64,000 bases of DNA, from contig JAYGXS010000008.1 of NCBI GenBank assembly GCA_036362985.1, positions 24,779,648 to 24,843,647 on the forward strand, written 5' to 3'. The DNA is from Ligula intestinalis. Taxonomy: Eukaryota; Platyhelminthes; Cestoda; Diphyllobothriidea; Diphyllobothriidae. Position numbers and translations under genes: made by a program. Shown one piece after another: positions 33,953 through 45,199 of this stretch (positions are counted from its first letter, which is position 1; every line of letters starts with the position of its first letter). The notes below the pieces were generated by a model. That model searched no databases, was not told the origin of the DNA, and saw only the letters and a program-made list of their open reading frames with translations.

Positions 33953-34189
33953 TAGTTCGCAGAGGCTACCTACAGGTGCACTATAATTGTCAGTTCATAA
34001 TTGGTGCGATGATGGCTTGGCAGTTCGCTTTCAACTCAATAATTGTCGCAAGTTCGTTGTCCGTGTTAGATGCAGGCTTGATAATCGCGCGAGGATTACA
34101 TTACAGTACTGTCTGAGTAGTCTTTTCAAGTCGAAACCAAATTTTAGGCTTTCGAGTAACATTTCGTGAGATAACACATCTGCGGTAGA

Positions 34190-34560
34190 TTGTGCACGAG
34201 ATAAGGACTTGCTTTTGCGTAGAATAGGACACCGTTGTGTCACACAAAAAAGAACAACACGTCTGTACAACACTTCTCGTTGCAAAAGCCGCCTCCGCCA
34301 CAGCGACTGCCGATCAAAGTGGACTATTTGGCATGCAACCGAAAGCCAACAGTGTTGGGGGATGGAGAAAAAACAGACTAGACAAAAGACCACAGAAGCT
34401 GAGCAAATCAAAAGTACTTCGGCACGAAAAATCCGATTATTTTCCGAGTTCGCACGCAGCGCAGCGCAGACAGAAAACAATCCTTATTTGGAGGTGGGCG
34501 GGACGACCAGATGGACTGGGAGACAGACCAAAACTCAGATGTAACTTTGAGCTACAGTAG
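34190..34560 (+). repeat. Repeat U, copy 2
   Basis: Second copy of the 31621-32050 repeat, with ccgcctccgccacagcgact, ttggcatgcaaccgaaagcc and cagaaaacaatccttatttg. Confidence 0.7.
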
Positions 34561-35535
34561 ATTCCCTATTCCATGAAATGTCACGCAGAATTCTGAAATG
34601 ACCTTTTGATTGGAACATATTAATTGCGGATGGTTGTAATAGAGACGATCATATAGCCTAATCTCATCATATTTGGACACTTCAGGATGCCGGCTCTTTA
34701 AAGAGCTTCTTTCTGACCGCCAAGAAAAAGTATACCCTATAAAAAGTAGCGACTTAAGTAGTATGTCTTTTTGTCATTTATTTTGACTGCCTTTATAGTT
34801 TCAAATATATTATTTTGGAAAACGTGCACGAAAGATTATTTCTTGTACTCGTTTGGTAGCAGATTACGCCTTCTGTAAATTTTATACTGAAAGAAAGGGT
34901 ATATTTCGGTTTTTAAAAAAGTTTCTAAATTGCCGAATAATTGTGAAACCTACTGACTGCTACACTGGAATTCAAGGTTTACAAACTGCGCACTGTGTAC
35001 ATCCTGTTTAAGGAACAGTAAGTTTTCGTCTACAGTTTGAGGAAGATTTCACATAGTTCTCATTAAATGTTGCAATAGATATGGAGCATGCTTTGTGCAG
35101 TAAAGGCATGCGATGCGATTTTCTATGAATGAACACCTGATAATTGTATAAAAGCTCATAGTTGGAAATTTTCTTAAAGCTGAAAGATACCCTTTCGTTC
35201 AGTAAAAAAATGAGAGAAGGCATAATTTGCTACCAAACGAGTAAAAGAAATAATTTTTCGTGCATGTTTTCCAAAAAAATAGAGTTGAATCTATAAAGAC
35301 AGTCAAAATTAATGACAAAAGGCATACTACTTAAGTAGCTTCTTTTTATCGTATACACTTTTAATTAGCGGTCAGAAAGAAGCTTATTAAACAGCCCGAA
35401 TCCTGACGTGACCTTACTATATTGACATAAGGCTGTATGATCGTCAGTGTTACAACCATACATGAGTAACACGTTTGAATTGAAAACGCATTTCAGAATT
35501 CCGGGTGACATTTCATGAGATAGAGAATATACTGT
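34560..35535. repeat. Large palindrome (foldback), arms ~385 bp
   Basis: 34560-34945 and 35150-35535 are inverted copies (cttaagtagtatgtcttttt against aaaaggcatactacttaag; tgtactcgtttggtagcaga against tgctaccaaacgagtaaaag; catgaaatgtcacgcagaat against ccgggtgacatttcatgaga). The spacer is about 205 bp. No coding frame. The outer flanks are repeat U type. Confidence 0.8.
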
Positions 35536-35537
35536 AC

Positions 35538-35839
35538 GAATTGAGGCAAAGGTTCGCATCCCAGGTATGTGCATAGATTGAGAGAAAGCCGGTTCGATCA
35601 CCGGACTCTAAGTTTTATTTTTCTGAGCTTTTGAACTCTTGCGGGAGTCCATCATCAGAGATAAAGCCGTCAACGAAAGCAAGCAACATTTATAGGGGGA
35701 AGGTACCAATTAACCGTCAACCCCTATAAATGTTGCTTGCCTTCATTGACGGTTTTATCTCTGACGATGGACTCCTGCAAGAGTTTGAAAGCTCAGACAA
35801 ATAAAACTCAGATTCTGGTGATTGAACCTGCTTTTTCTC
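35538..35839. mobile_element. 302-bp insert with two inverted hammerhead motifs
   Basis: Flanked by the perfect 12-bp duplication AATATACTGTAC (35526-35537, 35840-35851). Inside, 35576-35695 and 35720-35839 are inverted copies. The plus arm has CTGACGA (35761-35767), stem II GGACTC/GAGTTT, GAAA (35787-35790), GCTC (35791-35794), AGA and AATAAA (35800-35805). Helix I can form from TTTTATCT with AGA plus ATAAAA. The minus arm (35658 down to about 35615) has CTGATGA but AAAA in place of GAAA. Helix III would be the palindrome AGCT. No protein is encoded. Confidence 0.7.
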
Positions 35840-35851
35840 AATATACTGTAC

Positions 35852-36365
35852 ATCAGATCTAACAGGGATGCGATTCATATGCATTTTACAACGAGTATTG
35901 CCCTTCTAAGCAAAGTCTTCAAATGGGTATAAGCAGCAGGTAGGATGAGTGTTCCCTGTCGAACATGAGGGCTCTTTCTCAATCGTAGCTTGCTGGATTG
36001 ATTTTAAAACATCTGTGTGGCAGTAATACTCCTTTTTACCTGAAGGTGTCAATCACAGAGGACGGGTAATAAAATATTATCTGTCTGGTGACTTTACACA
36101 AGGTGGCACGTTGCCTTTGGCGGAGAAGCTTGTCAACTAACTGCGTAAATCACACTCGTTAAAAACTCACTACTTAAACGGCATACTTTATTTTAAGATT
36201 GATGTTCTATCCTTGTAAGAACACAATCGCACTTCTAAGAAAGGCTGCATGCAACTATGATTTCTTATGATTTCAAAGAAAACTCTAGAAGTAAGTATAC
36301 TAATACGTTGTGATGCCGGCTATTATGGTCAAATCGGAAAATCTTGATTTACCGTTGATTTAGCG
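35852..36365. other. Remnant of repeat U context
   Basis: tcttcaaatgggtataagca matches 32.1 kb, so the palindrome lies within a dispersed repeat. The rest is unassigned. Confidence 0.4.
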
Positions 36366-36572
36366 GTGAGGAGACGAAACGAGACCACATATCCTATGCA
36401 CACACTGGGAACAGTACACAAATTTACGTGGAAGAAAACTCAAATAGTTTGCGCCTTGCCAACTAGAAGGGGTCGTGCATTCCTTGAGACAATGCACTTA
36501 GGCGAAACATGCATTAGCAGGCATATCGATGTAGATTCCAATTGCAAATTTGGCATCAACAACCACGATTGA
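36366..36572 (+). pseudogene. Penelope-like GIY-YIG C-terminal fragment
   Basis: The frame reads HTLGTVHKFTWKKTQIVCAL then PTRRGRAFLETMHL, resembling the end of the PLE nuclease (H-x-GH-x-F-x-W, R-x-LE) seen at 16.5 and 59.2 kb. No upstream RT found. A possible zinc-finger-like stretch CCKCGQFMYLSCKRL follows at about 36735 but is too short to assign. Confidence 0.6.
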
Positions 36573-37719
36573 CTGGATAAGTAAACACAGGTTGCGACTA
36601 ATGACTTATAGTCAGAACCAGCATAGAACCTTGTGTTAGTTTTAGTTTTGAGTCAACAGCTCTCGTACAACTATCATTTGTCTGACGACGAGCTGGTGGT
36701 GTGGTGGAATCCATCCCGCGTCGGATCAAGAAAACAAATGTGCTGCAAATGTGGACAGTTTATGTATCTTAGCTGCAAGAGACTCACGCAAAAGCAGGCG
36801 GAAATGCATCTTTGGTGGGTGTAGGTGGGAGGAGGGGGAGCAGAACTGCTTCTACAAGAATATTAGTGCGGATGTAAAATTTCATCGGAGACTAACTACA
36901 GGCAATGTCCCGACTAGGCGTAGGATATGAAGATTGCGGAGGCAACGTGGCATCCGAAATGATCATTAGCAAACTACGCAGATTAGCATGCATACACAGG
37001 CAGGCGCAGAATTTGAGCGCTCCCATTAAGGTGCCATTGCACGCACGTGCTAAGGGAAGTGCGCATAACGCCATGTGCCTAGGCAACACCAGACAGCTGC
37101 AGAAACACGTTAGGGCCTTGCATATGCCGAAAATTTAGACTAACCTCCTTCTCCTTCCACACCCACCCCTCCACTAGGTGAGGCCCCAGCCCCGGGCAAC
37201 ATCCGAGAATCTCCCTATCACAAGTTAGTTAGTTATTAAGCTAAGTTTAGTGCATATAAATAATGTCCAGGGGAACTGAAAGGCGGAGGAGGAAGGTCCA
37301 ATCGTTTCCCCCACGTAATCGAATCTTTAGCTAGTGCACGGGAGCGCCGACGACATTTTGTGTGCGTGCGCTGGAAGCCCCGGTTGATAATAGCGGAGGC
37401 GACACATTGGGGTGAAATTGCGATCGGTAGATACCCGGAATGGAGGACTTCTAATACTCGCGTAGCGTAGAGATAAATTACCGCTTCGTCACTCGGGAGA
37501 CTATTTCAATCGCTACCGCAAATACCTAACTCTAAAGTCCTAAAAGTCGTATACATTAGCGCTGACTCATCTCATGGAATATTAACCAAAATACTGAAGT
37601 GTGTCCTTGATCAGAAAGGATTGTTTGCGTAACGCTGTAATATTGCTCACCGTGCAGCATAATCCCGTGCTGGGCTGGCTGGCCAGGCGCAACTATCATG
37701 TTACGCTAAAAACTGCGAT
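36573..37719. other. Nothing recognised
   Basis: Two short open frames (36633-36824, 36905-37138) without a recognised family. Confidence 0.35.
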
Positions 37720-37905
37720 TGGAAAGGCGGACCCTGGTTGGAGAGGAGGAGTAGAAATTGCGTTAGACGCAGCGCAAGTCCCCGTCTCTGCACCCACCAT
37801 GCTGTGGCACACATGCGCGGTGAACATCATCGAAAACGAGGGTCGAACTGACGTGCTATGTAAGTAGCCAAGAGACTAGCAGCTACTTCGCCACGCACTA
37901 TGGGG
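37720..37905 (+). repeat. 190-bp direct repeat, copy 1
   Basis: Starts gcggaccctggttggagagg; encodes WRGGVEIALDAAQVPVSAPT in one frame and ends with GTAAGTAG, a donor-like word. Copy 2 is 880 bp downstream. The match covers both coding-like and following sequence. Confidence 0.7.
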
Positions 37906-38519
37906 GTGGACAATTTGGTCAATATTTCAGCAACACTTATATATGCTATTTTAAACATGAAACCCTAGGGCTGACGCTGTCCTACCATTTTTCCCATTCG
38001 AAGGTCTTCGCGATGTTTCCTATTTTGGCTATCTGCGTACCGCGATGAACCCGTCAGCGATTGCACCAGCCGAACGTAGCAGCCTAAACGCCCGCACTTG
38101 GTTCGACCCGCAGCGGACTGTCAACGATCTGGACAGTCTGTTTCTGTTTTTCCAACCTAGGTGGCGGGCTCTGCAATTAGCAAGGAAGTATCAAGCTGCA
38201 TCTTCCACACCCGATGATGATCCTGGTGACCTTTGAAATGCTCCCCCCCCCTTGAACCCTCCCCTCAAGAGCGGTCGTTTTTTAAGTCATTGCGATAAAC
38301 GGAAAGAGAGGGAGAGTAAGAGCGGCTATATCAACCCATTCTCCTCACTATAAACTACTTGACGCGATTGAATGTGTCACCGTCTACTAAAAGCTGTTGT
38401 TTGGAGGGCTGACAGCTGACGAATTAACTTGATCCTCCTCTCAGAGTCAAGCTGCAATGAATCCTCCCTAATGTGTCCTCTGTGGCCCTCCCACCCAATG
38501 CGATGATCGAATTCGCTGT
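37906..38519. other. No gene recognised
   Basis: C-run near 38245 and unassigned sequence. Confidence 0.35.
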
Positions 38520-38795
38520 GATTGCACACCTATGTGCGGGTTTCCGCCGCACCAGCCACCTGCGTCCTCTTGTACCTCTGGTCTTCTCGACTTGACCATG
38601 ATAGCGGACCCTGGTTGGAGAGGAGGCGTAGAAATTGCGGTAGACGCAGTGCAAGTCCCCGTCCCTGCACCCACCATGCTGTGGCACACACGCGCGGTGA
38701 ACGTCGTCGAAAACGACGGTCAAACTGTAGTGCTATGCGAGTAGCAAAGAGACCAGTTGCCACTTCGCCACGCATTAGGAGGGGGGGGGGGACAA
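38520..38795 (+). repeat. 190-bp direct repeat, copy 2, with repeat-Y module
   Basis: 38605-38795 matches 37720-37905 (WRGGVEIAVDAVQVPVPAPT); the donor-like GTAAGT is GCGAGT here. The preceding gcaccagccacctgcg module is found also in repeats W and Y. A G-run sits at 38781-38791. Confidence 0.7.
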
Positions 38796-39419
38796 CTCCA
38801 GTCACCTGCAAGATCCTCACGTAATACGCAGTCCCAGATGATAAAATGCTGGGAGAAGGCTCCCTGCGCCTACAGATTCCCTAGCGCGCCTTTAATCACT
38901 GCTAGTGGCCTCTGTTGTGCCTGAAATACAGACAAAGGTAGATTCACCACTGGTCTCCTTCGGTAAAAAGGGAACACTACCAAGTTTTAGCCATCACTGA
39001 ACATAAAAGACCTAGGATATTTAGCGATTGTGTCTGCTGACAAAGGAGGCACAACCGTCATTATGGAAAAGACTGACCGAATCTAACCAAGTGCTTAATG
39101 ACGGGAAAGCCTAAACACCACTCGATGAGAACACTCCAAAAATCAGACCGCAACTGTAAAGAAAGGTGAGAGGGAAGAAAAACAAGAAGAATAATAATGG
39201 GGTCGCTCGATTGTAGCTTAGAACTGTCGATGACTGCAGACTAAGGATTCTCAGTGGCCCCCGTATTGCTCATGCATATGGCCTTCAAAAGTTGTGCAAA
39301 GCAGGTACGCTACTCACGATCATATCACTACTCATTGAAGCACTCACGTACAACCTCCCCACGAGCAACACTATTCCTAGTAAAAGATCCCATTCTCGTA
39401 GAGCAGCAAACTAATATCA
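38796..39419. other. Nothing recognised
   Basis: Unassigned sequence. Confidence 0.35.
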
Positions 39420-40150
39420 TGTGCTAACTGCTGTTGCGCTTACGTTGACCATACAGGCCGACGTGGGGCCCACATCAGAAAAGAAACTAGCCATCCGTCG
39501 ACGTGTTTGCGCACGCCCCTGAGTGCGACTATCGCTTCATTTGAGATGGAAATGAAGTGGTCATCATGACCAGTATCAGCCGCAATGACGCTCATTATTG
39601 AGGTCTGTATGCACGGTTCACTGACTCGAACCCACGATCTAACGCCCGCTGCTAATCCTTGTAAAAACACATTGTGCTTCCTGGAATGCTGTCTGAATAC
39701 TGCCCTTCCCCGGTCTCGGCCCTTTGTTGACACTCTTACATTACGACCAGCTTGACGGCGGTGTCGACCCAGACGTCTGTTCCCCCCTTTTGACCCAGTG
39801 CCCGCGGCTGATCCGAGACCCACTCGTCAAGTAACCCCACCACAACTGCCTGTCAAGTGCTTGCATCCCCCCTTCGCCAACAAAACATTGTCTCTGTTCC
39901 CGTCCGTTCCCCCCTCCCTTTGCCGACAAAACATTGTCTCTGTTCGCGTCTGTCCACCCTCCCCACCATTGGACTAGTGCATTCAGACCAATGGGAGCCC
40001 CCAGGAACCGACTCCTGGGATCCTATAAAACCGGACACATACCCCTTTGACGGATTCTCTTTGCTCTTGACGTGGAATATCCATTGTTAAGGTTTGTGTA
40101 TTTATTTTGTACTATTTTCTCTTAATAGTACCGTACCACCTTGATAGTTG
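39420..40150 (+). promoter_or_regulatory. Possible 5' LTR of the BEL/Pao element, with TATA box
   Basis: Upstream of the gag-protease frame. Contains a 47-bp tandem duplication (39877-39965, acaaaacattgtctctgttc twice) that could be a U3 enhancer repeat, then CCTATAAAACCGG (TATAAAA 40024-40030). No second LTR was found, so the left boundary is uncertain. Confidence 0.4.
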
Positions 40151-40199
40151 TTATCACTGGTTTGGCGTACGCGTGACTACTGGATACAGTTGAAGAAAG

Positions 40200-40560
40200 C
40201 AAAGGACGAAACAGTACTTAACACGGATTGGCCGTGCTACCTGGGTATTTGGTCTGGCAAACCAGTACTCAACATCGATACGAATAAGTGGCCTGACACG
40301 CCAGTGTTTAACAGGTGTCTCGCATTTGTCTGGATTGAAAGTACTTGACAGTACTTAAACACAGCTGCGAAACTGCCGGATCGATCGTGCTGAACAAGGA
40401 ATCGCGCACCTGGCTGGATTGACAGTACTCGACGGTACTTAAACGCAGGTGCGGAACTGACAGATCGTCAGTACTTAACAAGGATTGGCCTTGCTAACAA
40501 GGAGTCTCGCATTCGTCTGGATTGAAAGTACCTGCCAGTAATTAAAACACATATGTACCC
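40200..40560 (+). repeat. Leader repeats upstream of the BEL/Pao frame
   Basis: About three imperfect 85-90-bp units, each with cagtacttaa, a variant of ggattggcc or gtctggattga, and ctcgcattygtctgg. They fill the space between the presumed LTR and the ATG at 40567. Confidence 0.6.
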
Positions 40561-40566
40561 TTCACG

Positions 40567-41532
40567 ATGCAGAACCAATGGGCTGAAGTAACAGACCGGA
40601 TATACACTGGTGGTCGAGACCCAAACTTTATTGATCTCACAGAGTTTGTGGACAAGCGTTCGAGAATAGCCAGAAGTCGGTTTGGACAGCTTGCAAGGGA
40701 GGGAGAGACTCGTCATAATCAAAATCCCTCAAATACTAACGTTCAGCACCAAAGGCGTGAAGTACCTGCCACATTCCTAGCCGTTGCCGGCGGCCCGCCA
40801 AATTTCCAGCCTTGCTTTATATGTTCTCAAACACATAAAGTGGCCAGTCGTCCTCGTCTACTATCCATGAGCGTCGCTGATAGATGGAATTGTATGCGCG
40901 AGCACAAGGCATGCTTTGTCTGTCTCGATAATACGCATTTCGCCCTGGTGTGTAGGCAAAAGGAACGTTGTGAGTGTACAGGACGTCATCATACACTCCT
41001 GCATGTAAGGCGATCGGGAAACGATCAGCGAATATTGCAAGACGAGGGAATTTGCGCCCTGAGTAGAATCGCATACGTACCATCACGACTAGGGGTTATT
41101 CCTATCGAGCTAGCAACACCGACCGGAACTATCGAAACATACGCATTCTTGGACAGTGGCTCTGATGTCACGTTAATAAAACGAGAGCTACTAGTTAACA
41201 GCGGAGTCTTCACCAAGTCGACGGCATCGACGATCAACACATTAAGTGGGTCTATCGAATGTAACTCGGAAGTCAGAGACGTAAGACTGCTGCCCATGAA
41301 TGAAAACGAATCAGTTGAAGTCGAAAGAGCTCTAGTAGTTGAAGACTTGCCACTGCGTGCGGAACCATCCATTAAGAAGTTGGCATCGTCGTGGTCACAC
41401 TTGAACGGACTAAGCGAGGACGGGCTCACCGATTGTGAGATCGGCACACCCATGGGAACTGCTATCGGGAAGGCTCTTTGGGTAAAGGATCAGCGCCTGA
41501 ATAAAGCAGGGAGACCGTTTGCCGTAGAATAA
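40567..41532 (+). CDS. BEL/Pao retrotransposon Gag zinc knuckles and protease (fragment)
   Basis: 321 codons. Residues 83-146 form the double zinc-knuckle region typical of Pao Gag: CFIC (83-86), RWNCMREHKACFVCL (106-120), CEC and a GRHHTLLH end (139-146). Residues 180-215 hold the retroviral-type aspartic protease with FLDSGSDVTLI (Asp196). Around residue 290 WSHLNGL precedes what should be the LIGxD flap-end motif, here CEIGTP, after which the frame runs on without homology and stops. RT, RNase H and integrase are absent downstream, so an internal deletion has removed most of Pol. Function in an intact element: RNA packaging and polyprotein cleavage. Confidence 0.8.
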   Translation: MQNQWAEVTDRIYTGGRDPNFIDLTEFVDKRSRIARSRFGQLAREGETRHNQNPSNTNVQHQRREVPATFLAVAGGPPNFQPCFICSQTHKVASRPRLLSMSVADRWNCMREHKACFVCLDNTHFALVCRQKERCECTGRHHTLLHVRRSGNDQRILQDEGICALSRIAYVPSRLGVIPIELATPTGTIETYAFLDSGSDVTLIKRELLVNSGVFTKSTASTINTLSGSIECNSEVRDVRLLPMNENESVEVERALVVEDLPLRAEPSIKKLASSWSHLNGLSEDGLTDCEIGTPMGTAIGKALWVKDQRLNKAGRPFAVE

Positions 41533-41550
41533 TCGCTTGAATATGCATGT

Positions 41551-42090
41551 GACAGAATATTGCAGCACGCTGTCAATCACCGTCTTGCCAACAGGGCGAG
41601 TGATGGGACGGAACACATTAAACCGTTGTACGACTCCGAGTTCTTAGACACTTTGGCAACGACCGAGAGTCACTCGCTAGAGAATGCACGTGCACTGGCT
41701 ATTGCGCGTTCATCCTCTGTGCATAAAAGGGAGGCCAAGAATGTCGCACCGATCAGGTCACTTGGTAGACGCGATCAATATATTGGTACCCCCTGGGACA
41801 TGAGCAAGACCGTCCTAAGTCCACCTCCAGATTTTGGGAACACCCTCCAGTCTGCCCAGAAGCGTGACTTGTCTTGGTGTCAGGGAGTCAGTGCACAACA
41901 ATCGTTGAATCAAGTCCAGGTTGAAGGGGCTCGAATAAAACCACTTACATTGAAGAGTTTAGTGTGGAAGCGAGAGAACTGGGGGCTGCCCAACACTGAC
42001 GATTTAAATAAGCAATATTACGTTATAAGGCAGAAGACTTTTCGAGCACCGGAACGCGAACCTTTTCATTCATTCGGGAATATTACGTGA
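41551..42090 (+). CDS. Unassigned open frame after the BEL/Pao fragment
   Basis: About 180 codons open (ATG at 41560), same strand and 30 bp behind the protease frame. Has MSKTVLSPPPDFGNTLQSAQ and SLVWKRENWGLPNTDDLNKQ; no domain recognised. It may be a diverged piece of the same retrotransposon or an older insertion. Confidence 0.35.
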   Translation, partial: DRILQHAVNHRLANRASDGTEHIKPLYDSEFLDTLATTESHSLENARALAIARSSSVHKREAKNVAPIRSLGRRDQYIGTPWDMSKTVLSPPPDFGNTLQSAQKRDLSWCQGVSAQQSLNQVQVEGARIKPLTLKSLVWKRENWGLPNTDDLNKQYYVIRQKTFRAPEREPFHSFGNIT

Positions 42091-42605
42091 GCCTGAAGCA
42101 AGTACGTTGTGTTGTCTTGCTATCCCCTTGGTCGGACAGGGCTAGTTCAGCCATCTGCAGCCCCTGCCCCTCGAACACAGGGAACCGTAACAGTTCGCCC
42201 CTCGCTCACCCCATGCCCCCCAAAAAACGGTCAGTGTGTGTTCACCCCACTCTCGCACACACATCAGTTGCCCGTCTGTCTTGCTTATTTTGACAATTTA
42301 ACTTTCCCATCTGTTCAGTTCGTCTGACGAAAAGTGCTGGTGCCACCAACTTGACAATTCACGAGTATAACTTCAGTTTTTTTGCCGAGGACGTGGGTCG
42401 AGGCGGGGCGTTCACTGGCCCTATTTTCATCGGAGAACAATGGCCCTTAAAAAACCCTCAATGTCAGGAGATCCAGAGTTTTAAAGGCAACAGATCTAAA
42501 TCTAGGGATTGATATAACTGATGTACGACGGCTAGTATGTCCGAAATGACCATCAGACTTTGTCAACACTCCTTCTGCGCTAACCCGTACAAACGCACGG
42601 TTGAA
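42091..42605. other. Nothing recognised
   Basis: Unassigned sequence with a C-rich part near 42160-42250. Confidence 0.35.
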
Positions 42606-42735
42606 ATTGGAGTTGGTAGTGGCATTTGTAGTTCAACTGGTAGAGCATTAGCTTCGCGTAAAGGCCTTCCCTGCTATGCGGACTCAAATTTCGCCGAATG
42701 CCGCGAGTTTAATCGCAATTCGGTCAACTAGGAGT
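42606..42735 (+). repeat. tRNA-derived SINE (family 1), plus copy
   Basis: TGGCATTTGTAGTTCAACTG and GTAGAGCATTAGCTTCGCG as head, degenerate B box (GACTCAAATTTC), then cgcaattcggtcaacta as tail. Confidence 0.7.
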
Positions 42736-43734
42736 TTATTTTCTTCGGTTTGATCCCGAGAAATTCTTTTAAGTTCAGTTTTGGCGTTCAGTTTTGGCGA
42801 AATTGGAGGTTGCCCGATATCCAACAAATTTCCTATGCTATTTATAATATAACGGACCCAACCTTTTTATTTTTGTGGATTTTGTTATAGAAGAACCCCA
42901 ATATAAGCAAGAAAAGCTTAAAATATATCCCTTCCAGAACCGGGCAATCTAGTGCTAAGTTCATTGAAATCAGGGAAAGGCCAGCTTAGGACATCGCAAT
43001 GTTTTTTTCAGAAACATGGAACAATGTCAGTGTTAAAAATTATCGTTTGCTAACGCTCGAAGTGTTTTGTCGCAGAATGCACGAAAACGTTTTGACCGTA
43101 TTTGAGGCTAGCTTTTTAAACTAGCTTAAAAATTCAAAACTGACTTCGTGTATGCGCCGATAGGCAACCGCCATTTGCATCATTCTCTATCGATCGGCTC
43201 TAGGCTCTTCCAGTTTTTTTCCTGAAAGCTTTGCACAACGCATCTAACTCGAGTTATCGATGGAGGCAGAGCACATCGCTTCAAAAATCCCTCGGTCTGT
43301 TTGCAGGGGTAGACTCCAACTATGTGAGTTTTATCCCAGGCATGCAGGTGTGCACGACCACTTTAAGTAAATGGCCTCACCTCTTAACTGCCAGTTGATG
43401 TTCAGGGATGCGTGCACCGGCAGCATTGCCCGTTAAGCCAGAATATACGGCATTAAAGATGTTGTACGGGATCTTTTAGGGTGCCTCCTTCTTACAAAGC
43501 TAGCCAACACTAACGTTGCGGTGTAAAACAAGCCGGGTGTCTAAAGTGATCGCCGGTCGGTGCGCCACATTCACTCCGTGCTTCGGCCTGCATTTGTTTT
43601 GATCGCTTTTCGTTTGGATTTTTGGTGTTTCTTGCTGTGAAGTACGAAATCTCCAGTATAAGCATTTTGGGGAAATAATTCAAAAAGGTAGCTTTCATCA
43701 TCAGAGCAATATTCCCGTTAGAAAACTGACAAGG
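42736..43734. other. Nothing recognised
   Basis: AT-rich unassigned DNA. Confidence 0.35.
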
Positions 43735-43895
43735 CAACGAACCCGTGGCACAGCAAATGGCGCGTTGGATTTCATACCGACAAGGTTGCGAGTTTGAGCC
43801 TTGGGGTCATCGCCCCCGAGCTAGCTAGCTAGCTAGCTGATGACGGCTAATAGGCCAGAAACGGCCATTCCAGTCCTCCTTGTCTTTTCGGTTGC
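43735..43895 (+). repeat. tRNA-derived SINE (family 2), plus copy
   Basis: AACGAACCCGTGGCACAGCA head, gttgcgagtttgagccttgg as B-box region, then an AGCT tetranucleotide run (43820-43839) and the tail tgatgacggctaataggcca, gaaacggccattccagtcct. Confidence 0.7.
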
Positions 43896-43984
43896 GATCG
43901 GGAGTATGATGGAACTGGGGTGTTGGTTCGAGCTATCTGATTAGTAAATAAACTTGTCCCTTCGTGCCTTGAAGCTCGTAATTG

Positions 43985-44090
43985 AGTGATCACTCGATGG
44001 TTCCGACCCTTGAGATTGGGTATGACTGGCTGATGACGGCTAACAAGCCAGAAATGGTCATTTAGGGTCTCCCTTTTCCGTATCGGTTTC
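43985..44090 (+). repeat. tRNA-derived SINE (family 2), tail copy
   Basis: gactggctgatgacggctaa, caagccagaaatggtcattt, agggtctccctttt. Lies about 100 bp after the previous copy in the same direction. Confidence 0.65.
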
Positions 44091-44589
44091 ACTCAAGTAC
44101 GAAACTCAATGCACAAGTATATTCCCTGCTGTGATAGATCGGTAGAACACCCTAGTTCCATATATTATCATACATAACATAGATAATATGTTGTAGCTTC
44201 TAATAGAAAAGAAGAGATAATTTCTAGATTCTGGTGAGTTTTAGTAGGAATTTCCAAAATCACCATAAAGGAGGCTGGAAAGTTATCTCACCGAAGTCGT
44301 TGGACGAGACGGAACCGAACGGATTGAATTCGCCGCTGTGGTAGAGGCCACTGAGCTAAAACGGGAGGAAAGAAAGAAGGCAAGAATAATTGAGGACAGC
44401 CCGCCAAGAGTGCAGCTGTTTGGAGAATACAAAAAGAGTCAAGATCCGTTGCGTGACCTACTGCCACGATGACAGAAATTGAGACGATCAACTGCCGGTA
44501 ATTCGCTTGGCCTATTTCCCCGAAACAAATGCCCTATTTGCGCGCAAAATGCGTCGATATATAAATTTATTTAGGAAATTGATAGACCT

Positions 44590-44910
44590 TTGAGACAGAG
44601 AGAGATACGCTTTATTTTGGAAATATCACTACAACATTTTCAGCAAATATATCCTCCATTCAAAAGGTATAATATTAGGCGCCAAAAATCAGAAGAGCCA
44701 GGAATCAAAGATAATCCATAATCGTCAATGATTACAATTACCCACATCGTGAATAAATAGCTGTGGAAAATTCGTCAAGTATAGGCCAAATTGGACTGCT
44801 TTAAAACGGCGCTAGCGTTGTGCACCCATGACCTCATTGTTGCAGTTCAAATAAACAAAGAGGGGGTAAAAATCGGTTTATAATGGGTAAAGTAGGCCAA
44901 CCAACGTATA
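44590..44910 (-). repeat. Repeat T, minus copy
   Basis: In inverse orientation it matches 62775-62975: tcgtcaatgattacaattac, aaattggactgctttaaaac, catgacctcattgttgcagt. Confidence 0.6.
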
Positions 44911-45199
44911 TGTGTATGAAAATTTGCATGCAAATGGAGGGAGGAAACAATGGCGGCTCAAGCTGAAACGCCCTCCAGATATTCGATAATCTGAATGATT
45001 CGCTTGACCCGCATGTTAAAAACTCGGTGGCCTCGGTTGAACTAAAAATCACAGCCTGCATGGCAAAATCGGCACATAGAGGTTATTGCATTGCGGAGAG
45101 GGGAATATATCATAGACTGTGAGTATTGGTCATGGGTAAGCTGTTCACGTGTAATCAGCTTCAAAATCTGGTAACTTACACCAGCTCTATTACCTTTTA

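Noticed and set aside
36633..36824. PHD or zinc-finger protein (CCKCGQF..LSC)
   Set aside because: Too few ligands and no extension; could be chance next to a PLE fragment.
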